Assembly: GCA_003864495.1 (NCBI GenBank)
Contig: ML133401.1
Span: 3,711,189 to 3,775,188, forward strand
DNA length: 64,000 nt
Direction: 5' to 3'
From: Nemopilema nomurai
Lineage: Eukaryota > Cnidaria > Scyphozoa > Rhizostomeae > Rhizostomatidae
Positions 35,928 through 48,200 of this stretch are shown in pieces (positions within the stretch are counted from its first letter, which is position 1; each line of letters opens with the position of its first letter). Below the pieces are notes generated by a model that searched no databases, had not been told where the DNA came from, and worked only from the letters and a program-made list of their open reading frames with translations. The position numbers and the translations under genes were made by a program.

Positions 35928-36252
35928 ATGGCAAATTTGTTGATAATTGCGATGCTGACCGCCACAGTGGTGGCACTGCCCCCACGGCCCCCACTACCAC
36001 CGGTGGGCAAAGACTGTGATTGTCCATCCAGACTCTGCCCCCCAATTCCAGAGTGTGGGGATGGGTTCATTCGAAAGGACGCTTGCGGGTGTTGCGACCT
36101 TTGCGTTAGAACGAAGGAAATGTCCAAATGTGGTGGCTTCAAGGGTATGGATGGATTGTGTGACAAGGGGATGGTCTGCAAAGTGAGACATCCAAAGTCC
36201 GTCGAAAATGTGGGTGAGCCAATGACGTCCAAAGTTGGACGATGCGAAAAAG
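35928..36252 (+). CDS. Exon 1: signal peptide and IGFBP N-terminal module
   Basis: Residues 1-108 of the secreted protein. MANLLIIAMLTATVVA is a hydrophobic signal peptide, followed by a short Pro-rich spacer. About twelve cysteines follow in the IGFBP pattern, with the hallmark ACGCCDLC (family GCGCC) and a C-terminal VGRCEK. This module opens IGFBP7, HtrA1 and KAZALD proteins, usually followed by Kazal as here. An acceptor-like TTTTTTTCAG four bases before the ATG implies an upstream non-coding exon. Confidence 0.85.
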
Positions 36253-39200
36253 GTGGGTCTTGAAAGGATTCTTATCAGCCGAGATTACGTTAAAAGAATC
36301 ACAGACAACATAATCTTTGTTTCGCACGAGGTCATCAGGAGAAGCAGTGTTAACCGTTTTTGTGAAGTACTTTTGTCACCTATATTAGCTCCATTTGTTC
36401 TGCGTCTCACTTCAAGGTCGATACCCAATATTCTCTCAGAACCCGGGCCATTTGAACCAGAATTTTCGGTCGGATGCAAGCATTCAAACATTAGTACATT
36501 AGTATTTTCCCTTCTGAAGGGTCGTAGACACATGAGAGGGATTTTGACCAGGGTCAAGGATCATGACCTTACCAAGAATTAAAGTAAAGTTTTCAATTGC
36601 AACTGCATTCAGTGTCTTATTAAATCCTTAAACAATTCCAAATTCTAGAACTATCAGCGAAAAGTTATTTTCCTACGTATGTAAAGCGTAGACTTTATCT
36701 CCAAAAGGAATTGATAGTTAACTCTATTGGTAGCCAGAGGTACTGATATGTAGGCCTTTGCACTTTTGTTGTATTTCCTTCTGAACTTTCAGAGGCGTGC
36801 AAGGAGGTGACCTGTGGCAAACACCAGTGGTGTACCATTAAAGACGGCAGGCCTACGTGCGGGTGTCACTTGAGATGCAACGAGCAGAGTGAGGAGCTCG
36901 TCTGCGGAGAAAGAGATGGCAAGAATTATCCGAACCACTGCGCCGTGAGAAGGCTCGAGTGCGAAACACAAACGGAAATTGGATACTTTCCAGGCCCATG
37001 TGTTCGTGAGTGACCAGTTTTACACTCATAGCGTCATTTACATCCTGCGTACATTTGCTGCCGGGTTTCTTGGGGGCGTGAAGGGTCACATTGACCGGCC
37101 ATTTGTATTGATAGAAGTAATAAACTGCATGGATGATTATACGCAGGGGGTAAATGTTAGCACGTGCAACCACAAGCCTGTGAACCCTATCTTGTCAGCC
37201 TACTCTCAGCTGATGGGGCCCCCTAAAATTTACCAGGGTGGTTCGTGTCGTGCTACTCGATTCATTAACATCACTTTGTGTAGGCTTAACAAAATTTTGA
37301 TCGGGCCCCCTAAAATTAAACACCTTAAGGGGCCCGGGCCCCGTGGGTTCCTGGGTAAATGCGTCACTGCAGCCACCCCTTGTTAAGCATTTTGTCCGTA
37401 CTGTTGACACCAATGTAATACTTTGTCATCAACTTAACAGCATGTGAACTTAACAAGAGAAGATACAAGTTTGGAGATGTTGTCCCATCAGGCGAGCAAT
37501 GTGAAACCTGGTACGCATTATTTTTTAACAATTTCAGCTATATGTTAATCATAAGCTTCTGCAAATCTTGATAATGAGGCCTTCATTGATTGAAATGCTG
37601 ATATCGCACCGATCTATTGTAAAAACTTTGAATTTGCTCTTTGTTTGAAGGTCGAAATGTGGCAACCTGGGCTTGCCGTGTAATAGTTTTTTTTCTGTTG
37701 GCCTAATATTTTTTAGGAGATTCCTCAAATGCCTTTTCAGAACTATGATAACTTCTGAGGGTTATCAACTTGAAGTTACGACGTCCTTTTCTTCTTGAAA
37801 CAAGACATTTAGAAAGATAAGACCTTGTTTTGTCATAGACCTAGACCTAGGTCCCCTGAGTTTTGTCGGCGTTGCAAATTGGCTAGACAGCTATTATTTT
37901 CTTCATCGGATTATACGTCAACTTTATTGTTACTTTATTGTAGGCCAATGAATCTTGATTCAATACGTTTACCTTCTTCAAATAAGATTATACCAGCGAG
38001 AAATGTTTCAATTTGATTTGCAACGATTCAGCTAAGGTGATTGCAATCTAACCATGATTAAGATACTTCCTTTGCCTAATACAAATTATGGCCATTTTAA
38101 AGAGCTAGTGGCTCAACTGGTTTTAGAAGGCCCTTGTAACATGAGCACGGTAATCTTGCAGCACATGCAAACACGGCAGATGGGAGTGCAGCTTTGACTT
38201 GGATTGCTTGAAGAGAGAGGTTTACAAGGATTACAATTGCACTGGATTCACCAGGTTGCACGATGAAATTATATGCCCCGAAGGTTTCAAGTGCAAGTTC
38301 GCAAAGCTGAGCGACGGGAAATCTGGTTTGCCTGACCTAGGTGTTTGTGAGAGACTCGACCCAGGTATTTGAGACTTATGTCATAGACACTGGAGACACT
38401 GGTTAATTTTTGTTGTGCGCGTAGGCAAGCTTGCAAGTGAGGCTGACTTGGTATAAGTGTTAAAACGAGGTTAGCCATGTCAGGCTACAGTATTCTGGTA
38501 CAACTAAATTTCAAAAAGTGGCAATGCCTGTCCTTTCTTATTCTGTGTCTCAGTCTTATAGCAGTTTCGGCTTACAATAATTGTCACAACATACGATGCA
38601 TTTGATTGCGAAAAAGGGTTTCGCTTGCTCAGCCTGTTTTTTGCCAGACCAACAATATGTTTCTCCATCTATGGGTAATTAAACTGTGAATGAAATCTAG
38701 TTGCAATCAAGTTTAGCATGTTTGGTCCTCTCGTTGCCCACCTGATTACATTTCTCGACGCAAAAGTGTCTTTAGTGGTTTATGAAATTATTACGTATCT
38801 GTAATGTTTCATTAGCATGCAAACATGCGAAGAAATTTGACTAAAAAATTCAGAACGATGCGATTTCAATGTAAATTGGAAATACATGGGAAATTCGCTT
38901 GAAAGTAATTACCTGCGAAAGCCCAAAAGCCTATTCCTTTTAATGTAGGTCAAAGGTCAAACAATTATAGGTTAAAAGTGAAGAGGTTTTAGTTCAGAAG
39001 TTGAGTGGTTGTGGGCTATTTGATTAGCCAGGGAAATTTTGTTGTCTCAAACTGATCAAGTGGGGCGCACTACAATCATTCTGTTTCTGCTCAAGATCTA
39101 CGTGTTTATTTATATCTTATCTAATTATACAAATATACAAATAAGACAAATATGACTATAGCCTAAATGCCATACCAGATTTTGTAGATTATAGTGATTT

Positions 39201-42200
39201 TGCTTGAGTTGAACTCATCGATTGATCTCCTTCCTTGCATTCAAGCCAAAACATGTGGACTCCCTTCTGAATCTGGAAGCTGCTACGGCTACTTCCAAAG
39301 GTGGTACTTCGATGTCAAAACCAGAACCTGTAAGGAGTTTGCATATGGAGGATGCGAAGGAAACGACAATAGATTCTCGTCTGTTAATGTGTGCGAGGAT
39401 ATTTGTGGTGGATACAAGGGTGAGTTTATTAAACTTTTGCTGTTCGAAACAACCATCGCTTCTCTTGCACTTTATTGGCTCATTATTGATTTGGTTATTG
39501 TATTAACCCATCAACAAATGTATCGATATCTTCGATTCTACTCGGAAAATTCTTAGAAGTTTTTGTTTTCCACAATTTGAATTTGACAAGGCGAAATTTA
39601 CCGACAGGGCCTGAAATAAAACCCATAGTTGTACCAGGAAAGCCAGATGTCCCAAAAGTTCCAGGAAAGCCTGATCTCCCGGATGTACCAAAGAAGCCAG
39701 TAGTCCCAGAAGTGCCAACAGTACCCGATCTCCCGGATGTACCAAAGAAACCAGTTGTTCCAAAAGTGCCAACAATACCCGATATCCCGGATGTACCAAA
39801 AAAGCCAGTAGTCCCAAAAGTGCCAGCGATACCCGATCTCCCGGATGTACCAAAAGAAACAAATGTCCCGAAAGTACCAGAAATGCCTGATATATCAGGA
39901 AAGCCAAAAATACCAGAAGAACCGAAAGTTAGTGAGCTAGGGCAAATAAAAGATCTTGAGGTTTCAAAGAAGGTCAAAATTACCAATGTTGGTAAATTTT
40001 CATTGGAGTTAGGAGGGAATCCAATTGAAATCAGACGGGCTGCGCCTCCCAAAGAAGCCGAAAAGGGTTGGTATTACGTTTATATGTCAAATTATATTGC
40101 ATCGTCAAATTAGTTTTATGAAGCTGATTTGCTTTCTTATGTTTTATGGAAGAGATAAAAGGTGGGAAGGAAATTCGCAAAAAAAACCAAAGATAAATGT
40201 GTGTCGGTTAAGTTCTGCTGTGCAGGGTTGGTAGCTGGTGCCTTTGGGTTAGGGTTAGGATAAGGTTAGGGTTAGGGCTAGGGTTAGGAGAAGGGTTAGG
40301 GTTAGGATACGTGTTAGTGTGGACATCTTTGGGTAGAGCCTTGAGAAATTCTCCCTACTGCCATGTTACGGGTTAAAATTCGATAGTGAGTGACCAATGT
40401 AGACAGTTACAGGTAGGTGAAAAGAACCATTTAGACCAAGCCAGCCGTGTGAAACTGCTTTTTATTGTGTTTTGCAACTTTAACAATGATTCGTATAATA
40501 CCAGAGAAATATTGATCATTACTTGCATCATGAGATGCAATTGCCACGAAGGAGGCAGGGTTGCCTGTGTGCAGATGGGAGGCTATTGATCTGAAAGATT
40601 CCGACTGCCACCTGTCTCAATCTACTTGCACGAGACAAAATGTGTCCCTGTTGCCAAACAGAAGAGTGGGTTTCATTAGCAACAGGTTATGAGTGAAATT
40701 CCGGTTGTGGCTGTGGAATTTAGCAAAATAAGGATGACAAGAGTAATTGTAAAACGGAATATTTCAAAATCGTCAAAAAGCATGGAAATCTGTTATGCAA
40801 AATTTTTTTAATCCTACCAGTTGGCTTCTGCAAGATTGGAAATGACGTGTACAAAGAAGGAGAGCGATTCATCCTCAAACATTGCATCGGAAGGTGCGAG
40901 TGCAGAGAAAACGGTGTCATTGCCTGTGTCATTGCCATATCATTGTGTCCACCAGTAGGCATAAAGTGTGGCCCAAATGAGAAGAAAATTGAAGTGGAAG
41001 AGCCTGTTGCCCCAACAACAAAGTGTACTTGCAAAATACCAAAATGTGTCCCTGATATGGACAAGAAAGGTGGGTTTCGTTAAAAGATGGGTTTCGTCAA
41101 AAGATGATTTGCGTATTAGACATTGAAAGATACCAGGCTAAGGTGTAGTCACATTATGCCTATGATACAGGTTCAGGGCTGACAGGAAATTTCGCAAATC
41201 TACAGGCCATTTAGTTGCTGAAAGTTGTTTTGATGTTCCACCAATTTTTAAAGAAATAGTTGTGCTTGAAAGTGGCTCTACCTCCTGGATAAAGATACAT
41301 TTTTGATAAGATATTAACAGAAATTAAAAATGAACAGAATTATTGTGTCAATTTGACTAAGATTTGTGTGGTAGTGCCAAGTTTAAAAAATTCATCAGTA
41401 GCAACATCTTCATGAGGAGAGAACGTCATTGCAAATTTCTTTGCGCAACATTTTCAAATTGTAAGTTTCAAACGATCTAAGATTCCTTGATTCAAATAGG
41501 GCTTGCTTTGACCTTTTGAAGACATGTTGCCTCTTATTCTTATCATCGTTTCCTTTTTTCAAGTTTTCGTTATGATTTTTTCCAACCAATTATTGGTTGT
41601 TGCAGAAAACGCTCCTATTGAGCTAGCGGACCCGCTACGTAGAAAACGTTTAATAGGTTGTTACGTCACAATGATTTGAACTTTAAGCGATAGAAAAGGA
41701 CAGTATCAAGAACAAGAAAGTAATTATACCATTTGTAGAAAGCAGCTGAAATTAAGTAATATCTAAACTTCTCGAATATTAGAGATAATATTAAATTCAT
41801 CTTTACCAAGTTTTCAAAACAAGCATGTGACACAAACGTATTATTCAATTCTGCCAGTTGCCTTCTGCAAGATTGGAAATGACGTGTACAAAGGGGGAGA
41901 GCGATTCATCTCCAAAGATTGCACCGGAATGTGCGAGTGCAGAGAAAACGGTGACACTGCCTGTGTATCATTGTGTCCACCAGTGGGCATAAAGTGTGGC
42001 CCAAATGAGAAGAAAATTGAAGTGGAAGAGCCTGTTGGACCAACAACAAAGTGTACTTGTACGAGGCCAAAATGTGTCCCTGATATGGACAAGAAAGGTG
42101 GGTTTTGTCCGAAGTATAGATGATTTGCCTATTAGACGTTGAAAGATGCCAGGCTAAGGTGTAGTCACATTATGCCTATGATACAGGTTCAGGGCTGACA

Positions 42201-45200
42201 GGAAATTTCGCAAATCTACAGGCCATTTAGTTCCTGAAAGTTGTTTTGATGTTCCACCAACTTTTCAAGAAATAGTTGTGCTTGAAAGTGGCTCTACCTC
42301 CTGGATAAAGATACATTTTGATAAGATATTAACAGAATATAAAAATGAGCAGAATTATTGTGTCAATTTGACTAAGATGTGTGTGGTAGGGCCAAGTTTA
42401 AAACACTTGTCAGTAGCGACATCTTCATGAGGAGAAAATGTCATTGCAAATTTCTATATGCAACATTTTCGAATTCTAAGTTAAAAACGATTTAAGATTT
42501 CTTGATTCAAGTAGGGCTGCTTTGACCTTTTGAAGAGATGTTGCTCCCATTTCTTATCATCGTTTCCTTTTTTCAAGTTTTCGTTATGATTTTTTCCAAC
42601 CAATTATTGGTTGTTGCAGAAAACGCTCCTATTGAGCTAGCGGACACGCTACGTAGAAAACGTTTAATAGGTTGTTACGTCACAATGATTTGAACTTTAA
42701 GCGATAGAAAAGATAGTATCAAGAACAATAAAGTAATTATACCATTTGTAGAAAGCAGCTAAAATTAAGTAATATCTAAACGTTTCCGTTATGAAAGAGA
42801 ACTGCAGGGGAGTGAAGAAATACTAAATTCATCTTTCTAAATTTTCAAAACAAGCATGTGACACAAACGTATTATTTAATTCTGCCAGTTGCCTTCTGCA
42901 AGATTGGAAATGACACTTATAAAGAAGGAGAGCGATTCATCCTCAAACATTGCATCGGAAGGTGCAAGTGCGGAGAAAACGGTGGCATTGGCTGTGTACC
43001 ATTGTGTCCGTTAGTAGGCATAAAGTGTGGCCCAAATGAGAAGCAAATTGAAGTGGAAGATCCTGTTGACCCAACATCAAAGTGTACTTGCAAAATACCA
43101 AAATGTGTCCCTGATATGGACAAGAAAAGTGGGTTTCGTCAAAAGTATAGATGATTTGCGTATTAGACATTGAAAAATGCCAGGCTAAGGTGTAGTCACA
43201 TTATGCCTATGATACAGGTTCAGGGCTGACAGGAAATTTCGCAAATCTACAGGCCATTTAGTTGCTGAAAGTTGTTTTCATGTTCCACCAATTTTTCAAG
43301 TAATAGTTGTGCTTGAAAGTGGCTCTACCTCCTGGATAAAGATACATTTTGATAAGATATTAACAGCAATTAAAAATGAGCAGAATTATTGTGTCAATTT
43401 GACTAAGATTTGTGTGGTAGTGCCAAGTTTAAAACACTTGTCAGTAGCGACATCTTCATGAGGAGAAAACTTCATTGCAAATTTCTATGCGCAACATTTT
43501 CGAATTGTAAGTTTCAAACGATCTAAGATTCCTTGATTCAAATAGGGCTTGCTTTGACCTTTTGAAGAGATGTTGCTCCCATTTTTTATCATTGTTTCTT
43601 TTTTAAGTTTTCGTTATGATTTTTTCCAACCAATTATTTGTTGTTGCAGAAAACGCTCCTATTGAGCTAGCGGACACGCTACGTAGAAAACGTTTAATAG
43701 GTTGTTACGTCACAATGATTTGAACTTTAAGCGATAGAAAAGGACAGTATCAAGAACAAGAAAGTAATTATACCATTTGTAGAAACAGCTAAAATTAAGT
43801 AATATCTAAACGTTTCCGTTATGAAAGAGAACTGCAGGGGAGTGAAGAAATACTAAATTCATCTTTTCTAAATTTTCAAAACAAGCATGTGACACAAACG
43901 TATTATTTATTTCTGCCAGTTGCCTTCTGCAAGATTGGAAATGACACGTATAAAGAAGGAGAGCGATTCATCTCCAAAGATTGCACCGGAATGTGCGAGT
44001 GCGGAGAAAACGGTGTCATTGCCTGTGTATCATTGTGTCCACCAGTGATAATGCCGTGTGGCCCACACGAGAAGCAAATTGAAGTGCAAGAGCCTGTTGA
44101 CCCAACATCAAAGTGTACTTGTACGAGGCCAAAATGTGTCCCTGATATGGGCAAGAGAGGTGGGTTTCGTCAAAAGTATAGATGATATTAGACATTGAAA
44201 GATGTAAGATTACGCAGATTCTAGAGGCAGTCACAAAGCAAATCGTTGTGCCAGGTTTTTATGCTCTTCTCAAAAGTGATATTCCCAAAAGACCAGTGGC
44301 GTTCCCATGAGAGGAAAAGGGATATCGCCCCCAACTTTTTGAAGAAGGTGGCCCTCGATATCATCCCAAAAATGTAATGAAAAGTGTACCTTAGAAGGAT
44401 GAGGATGGTGTTCTAGGCAGATGAAGTAAAACTTTGAAATCATTATACCTGGAACAGAATTCGCCTTGGCTAAAATACACCCAAAAGGTCGTTGCCCTCG
44501 TTTTAAGAGTCCATAGGGCGTGGTCACGAAAATTTTCCAGCCCACACCTCACTTCCCAGGGGCTGCGTATGCCCCTGCTGAAAACGTCGACGCAATTGCT
44601 AATTTCTATCCGTAACATTTTCGAATTGCAAATAACAATTTCTTACCTACCTTCATTCAGATAGGGCGGGAAATTGTTTTTTCTATTTCTTTTTTTCTTA
44701 TCATTATTTCTTTTCTTACCAATTGGTTGGTTGAGTATTTGTTCTCAATCTTTCTTTCACACCCAAAACAGCGCTCTTAGTTTGGATGATCGCCACCTCA
44801 CAATGATTTCAATTATGAACATACACAATGAGCAGAAATGCATATTAGGGGAACAATTTTGCCTCCAATTATTGCAATACTTCTTGTTTTGTAAGCTTAA
44901 TAGCAGCGTTTAGTTGGGCCCGCCAAAAGAGGGCCAGTGTGGCTTCTTAGAGAAGCAAGCGGACAAATTAGAAATCCCTTTGAGCACAAAGCCACTCAAC
45001 TGTTCTTGCACTGTACCGTGCTATGCCCGTATTTCTCACTAGGTAGGTTGGCTTTCTAAAGATATTTGCCCCTAGGTCGAGGCTTGAATAAGGTAGTGGA
45101 CTGACTTCACAATCATTTGCAAAAACGAATGTGGAGATATTGACCGTCGAAACCAACCAAGTCAAGAATCTCGTCTTCAAGATTTGCTCTTTTTGTTTCA

Positions 45201-48200
45201 AACTTTGCCTTCAATTGAATTTTCCCTAATTCTTTTTGACGTTATCATAAGTTTTAAAATATTGAAAGCATGAAAGATTATTTTCTAGACATCTACGTCT
45301 ACCTTGATGTAAAATTTCACAACTTTTCATGTCAAATTTTTATTGTAGAAATATTCAAAGATGTTAAGAAGCCAACGTTTGGTGAGCGTTTTTTTCAGAG
45401 TATTATATTTTCTTTAAGCTTAAAGCTTTAAAGGACAAAGTTTCAATTTGTCCAATATGCTACGAAGTTTCAATTTTCGATTCGAGTAATGTTTGTTCAG
45501 CTGGCTGAATTTAAAGCTGTTTTTTTATTCTGATGAGCGTCTAGTTTGCCGTATAACCATTTTCATAAAACCCTCATGCGATCGTATTTTGTGATCCCCG
45601 AAGGTCTGATTGAAGTGCAGTTCGGGGTTGGCCGCCAAACGTTTTATGACGTCATATGTCTAACAAAATAAGCGTTCTCTCTTGTAATATTTGTAAGGTC
45701 TAAGTTTGAAGTAATGTCAACGTTTAAATACCACTTTGTGGTAGAATTCTTTTATTTATTACTTCAAAATCTGTTTATTTCTGGTGCCTGGGAGCTCTGC
45801 AGTTTGAAAATCGCAACGACCGTAAAAAACCTGGCAAAGTGCCCATGCATAAACACATTTCATTTAGTTTCCTTTTTAGTATGACTTGAATGTATCATTT
45901 GCCATGATAGTCGAATGTATCACTTGCTATTTGTAAATTGTGTGGCTTACAAAGTGTAGGGTTGAGTTCCTTTAGGATAAATCTAAGCCCTAATTGATAG
46001 GCTGATAGGACTGATTACATTGGTGGGCTAACACTTATTTTGATTGATGATCCAATTTATTTTAATTAGATGAAATACCTTATTAGAATGGTGGCTTAAT
46101 ACCTATGGCAACACCCGCCCCACTTTTACCCTTACTCAGTAATTTCAGAGCCTCGCTGCTTTTTACACGGAGTACCATTCTCAATTATTTTGACACTGTA
46201 ACAAATAACCATGATTTCTGCTGCGAATTTAAGCAATAGCATTATATCTCATTATTTTTGTATTATTGGTCCATGATTTCTAGTATGCAATTTTTCGATA
46301 AACCAGGCCATTTATTGTAAAATTCTCTCCGTCTTTTTCTCAGCTTCCGAAGAGATCACGATCCACGGAAAAGTCACGTTCGAGAAGTCACCGGGTAAGT
46401 TACCGACGCCGTCGTGTCTTCGCGTCGTCTTCGAAGACGTGTCCGTGCAAGACGACGAATCAGTCGTGTACAAGACGGAGGAATTCAATGTGTCCAACAC
46501 AGACATCAACGCCCATTACGACTACGAATTCAAGACGAAGAAACCAAAGACGAGCCACGAGTTCTACGCGGTCAGCGCCGTTCTCAACGTTGGATGGTGT
46601 GCGTCTCCAGACTCGAATGACTGGGTTAGAAATTTCGATTTCCTGTCCGACTCGACGATTTACATTCCGTTGCGAGAAGATTCAACTGACTATGAGATCG
46701 ACATCCCTGTCATTTACTACTGTAAGTTTTTTCTGTATTTTTAAACAGGCACCTTTAACATTCGTAACTGCCTACGCAAAAATTGTTTTTGTTTTATAGA
46801 GAAATTATTGCTGCATTATTCGCAGAGTCCTCTCCGGCCGCAATTTGTATATTTCAAACCTTTCTCATTATCAACTCAAAGCAAAAAAAATTTTCAATCA
46901 CTTTTATTTTTTATGGTAAAAATTACTAATAAACCTTTCTCAAATATAACATCAACAGGCAAAACCTTCCTCCGGTTCCCTACCTTAGACCGGTCAATTT
47001 TTCCGGACTCTGATTATTAGAAAGGAAAGTTTTGAAAAAAGGCACATACACCCAGATGAATTATAAGTTTAATACTTTTGCTATTAATTCGCTTTTGCTA
47101 TTAATTGGGGGAGGTGCTTCGATTTGAAATTCTTGTTCTTTAACTAAAGTAGTAAGTGTTCATTTCAGGTAGAGGAAATCAATGTCCGACGACTAAAAAA
47201 GACAAGCCAGATGAAATGAAAGTAAAATCAGAAATAAAGAAACCTGAAGACACCCCACCACCTTTGCCATTTGGTCCCGAAGGTAGGCCTTTAGACAACT
47301 CTTTACAACCATATTTTCCAGCTAATACTCTAGTGGGGTGCGTTTAAAGAAGGGGAGCCTCCTATAGAACAGGCTATATCATGGTATGGTCATAGACCAC
47401 AACACCCTATCCAACGCCAACCCCAAAGACGCCCCCCCCCCTCCTTATTCCGGATAGGAGCATACCTATTTTCTTCAAGATACTGCACGATGCTTTAATC
47501 AAAGTCCGAAACAGAGGTCGAAAACGCCTCCGGAAATGTTTTGTTGCGTGACAATCGTAATACCTGTTATTGATAATCAAACCCTGTGTCTTGGGACCTA
47601 GAACCTGGACAGCACAGATGACATCCTTTTTCTCAACTTCTTTTTGAAACTGCAGTGAGTTGAGTGCTAGTTGCTCACAGAAACGTTTGCGTAGCATTGC
47701 CTAAATATAGGCAATTGTTTTGTGGTACGAACTTCACAAGTTAAAAAAGCGGAACCAAATTATGCATACTTAAAGTACTTTTTTCGTCCGACACTCCTCA
47801 TATTGTGTAAATGTCGGAAAATGGCCAAATACTAATCAAATAAATAGCCAGTTGTGGATCGGAAATACTAGAGGATGGCAAGAAGAGCGTATGATTGGCT
47901 GCAAATAACCAATTACCGTTCCTTCACTCCTAAACTTAGAATAGCCCAACGGAAGAGACGAATTATTCCTGCCTACAGATAATGGCGTAAATGGCAAAAT
48001 GTAGTTCAATTGATTTTTTGAAGTTGATATGGTAAAGTTATAAGTGATCGATTGTCTTCCCAGATGGACCTGAGATGCCCCCAGATGTGGATCCAGAACC
48101 TTTTGGAGGTAAGAGTTTTTTTGCTGTACATAAAACGATTGTTACTGCGGAGGAGTAAGCTTGGAGATAAAGATAATACTGGAGAGACTGGGTTTATCAA

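Noticed and set aside
39246..39419. Kunitz exon considered as a stand-alone venom peptide gene
   Set aside because: It has no signal peptide of its own and is phase 1-1 between exons of a long modular protein, which fits a matrix protein module instead.
39495..40052. Minus-strand open frames of 134 and 185 codons rich in Gly/Thr/Phe/Ser
   Set aside because: They are antisense of the PVPK repeat exon; the periodic sequence leaves the opposite strand open.
44270..44664. Overlapping open frames in the intron after the fourth VWC-like exon
   Set aside because: There is no homology, no flanking splice phase agreement and no cysteine pattern; it is consistent with intron or repeat sequence.
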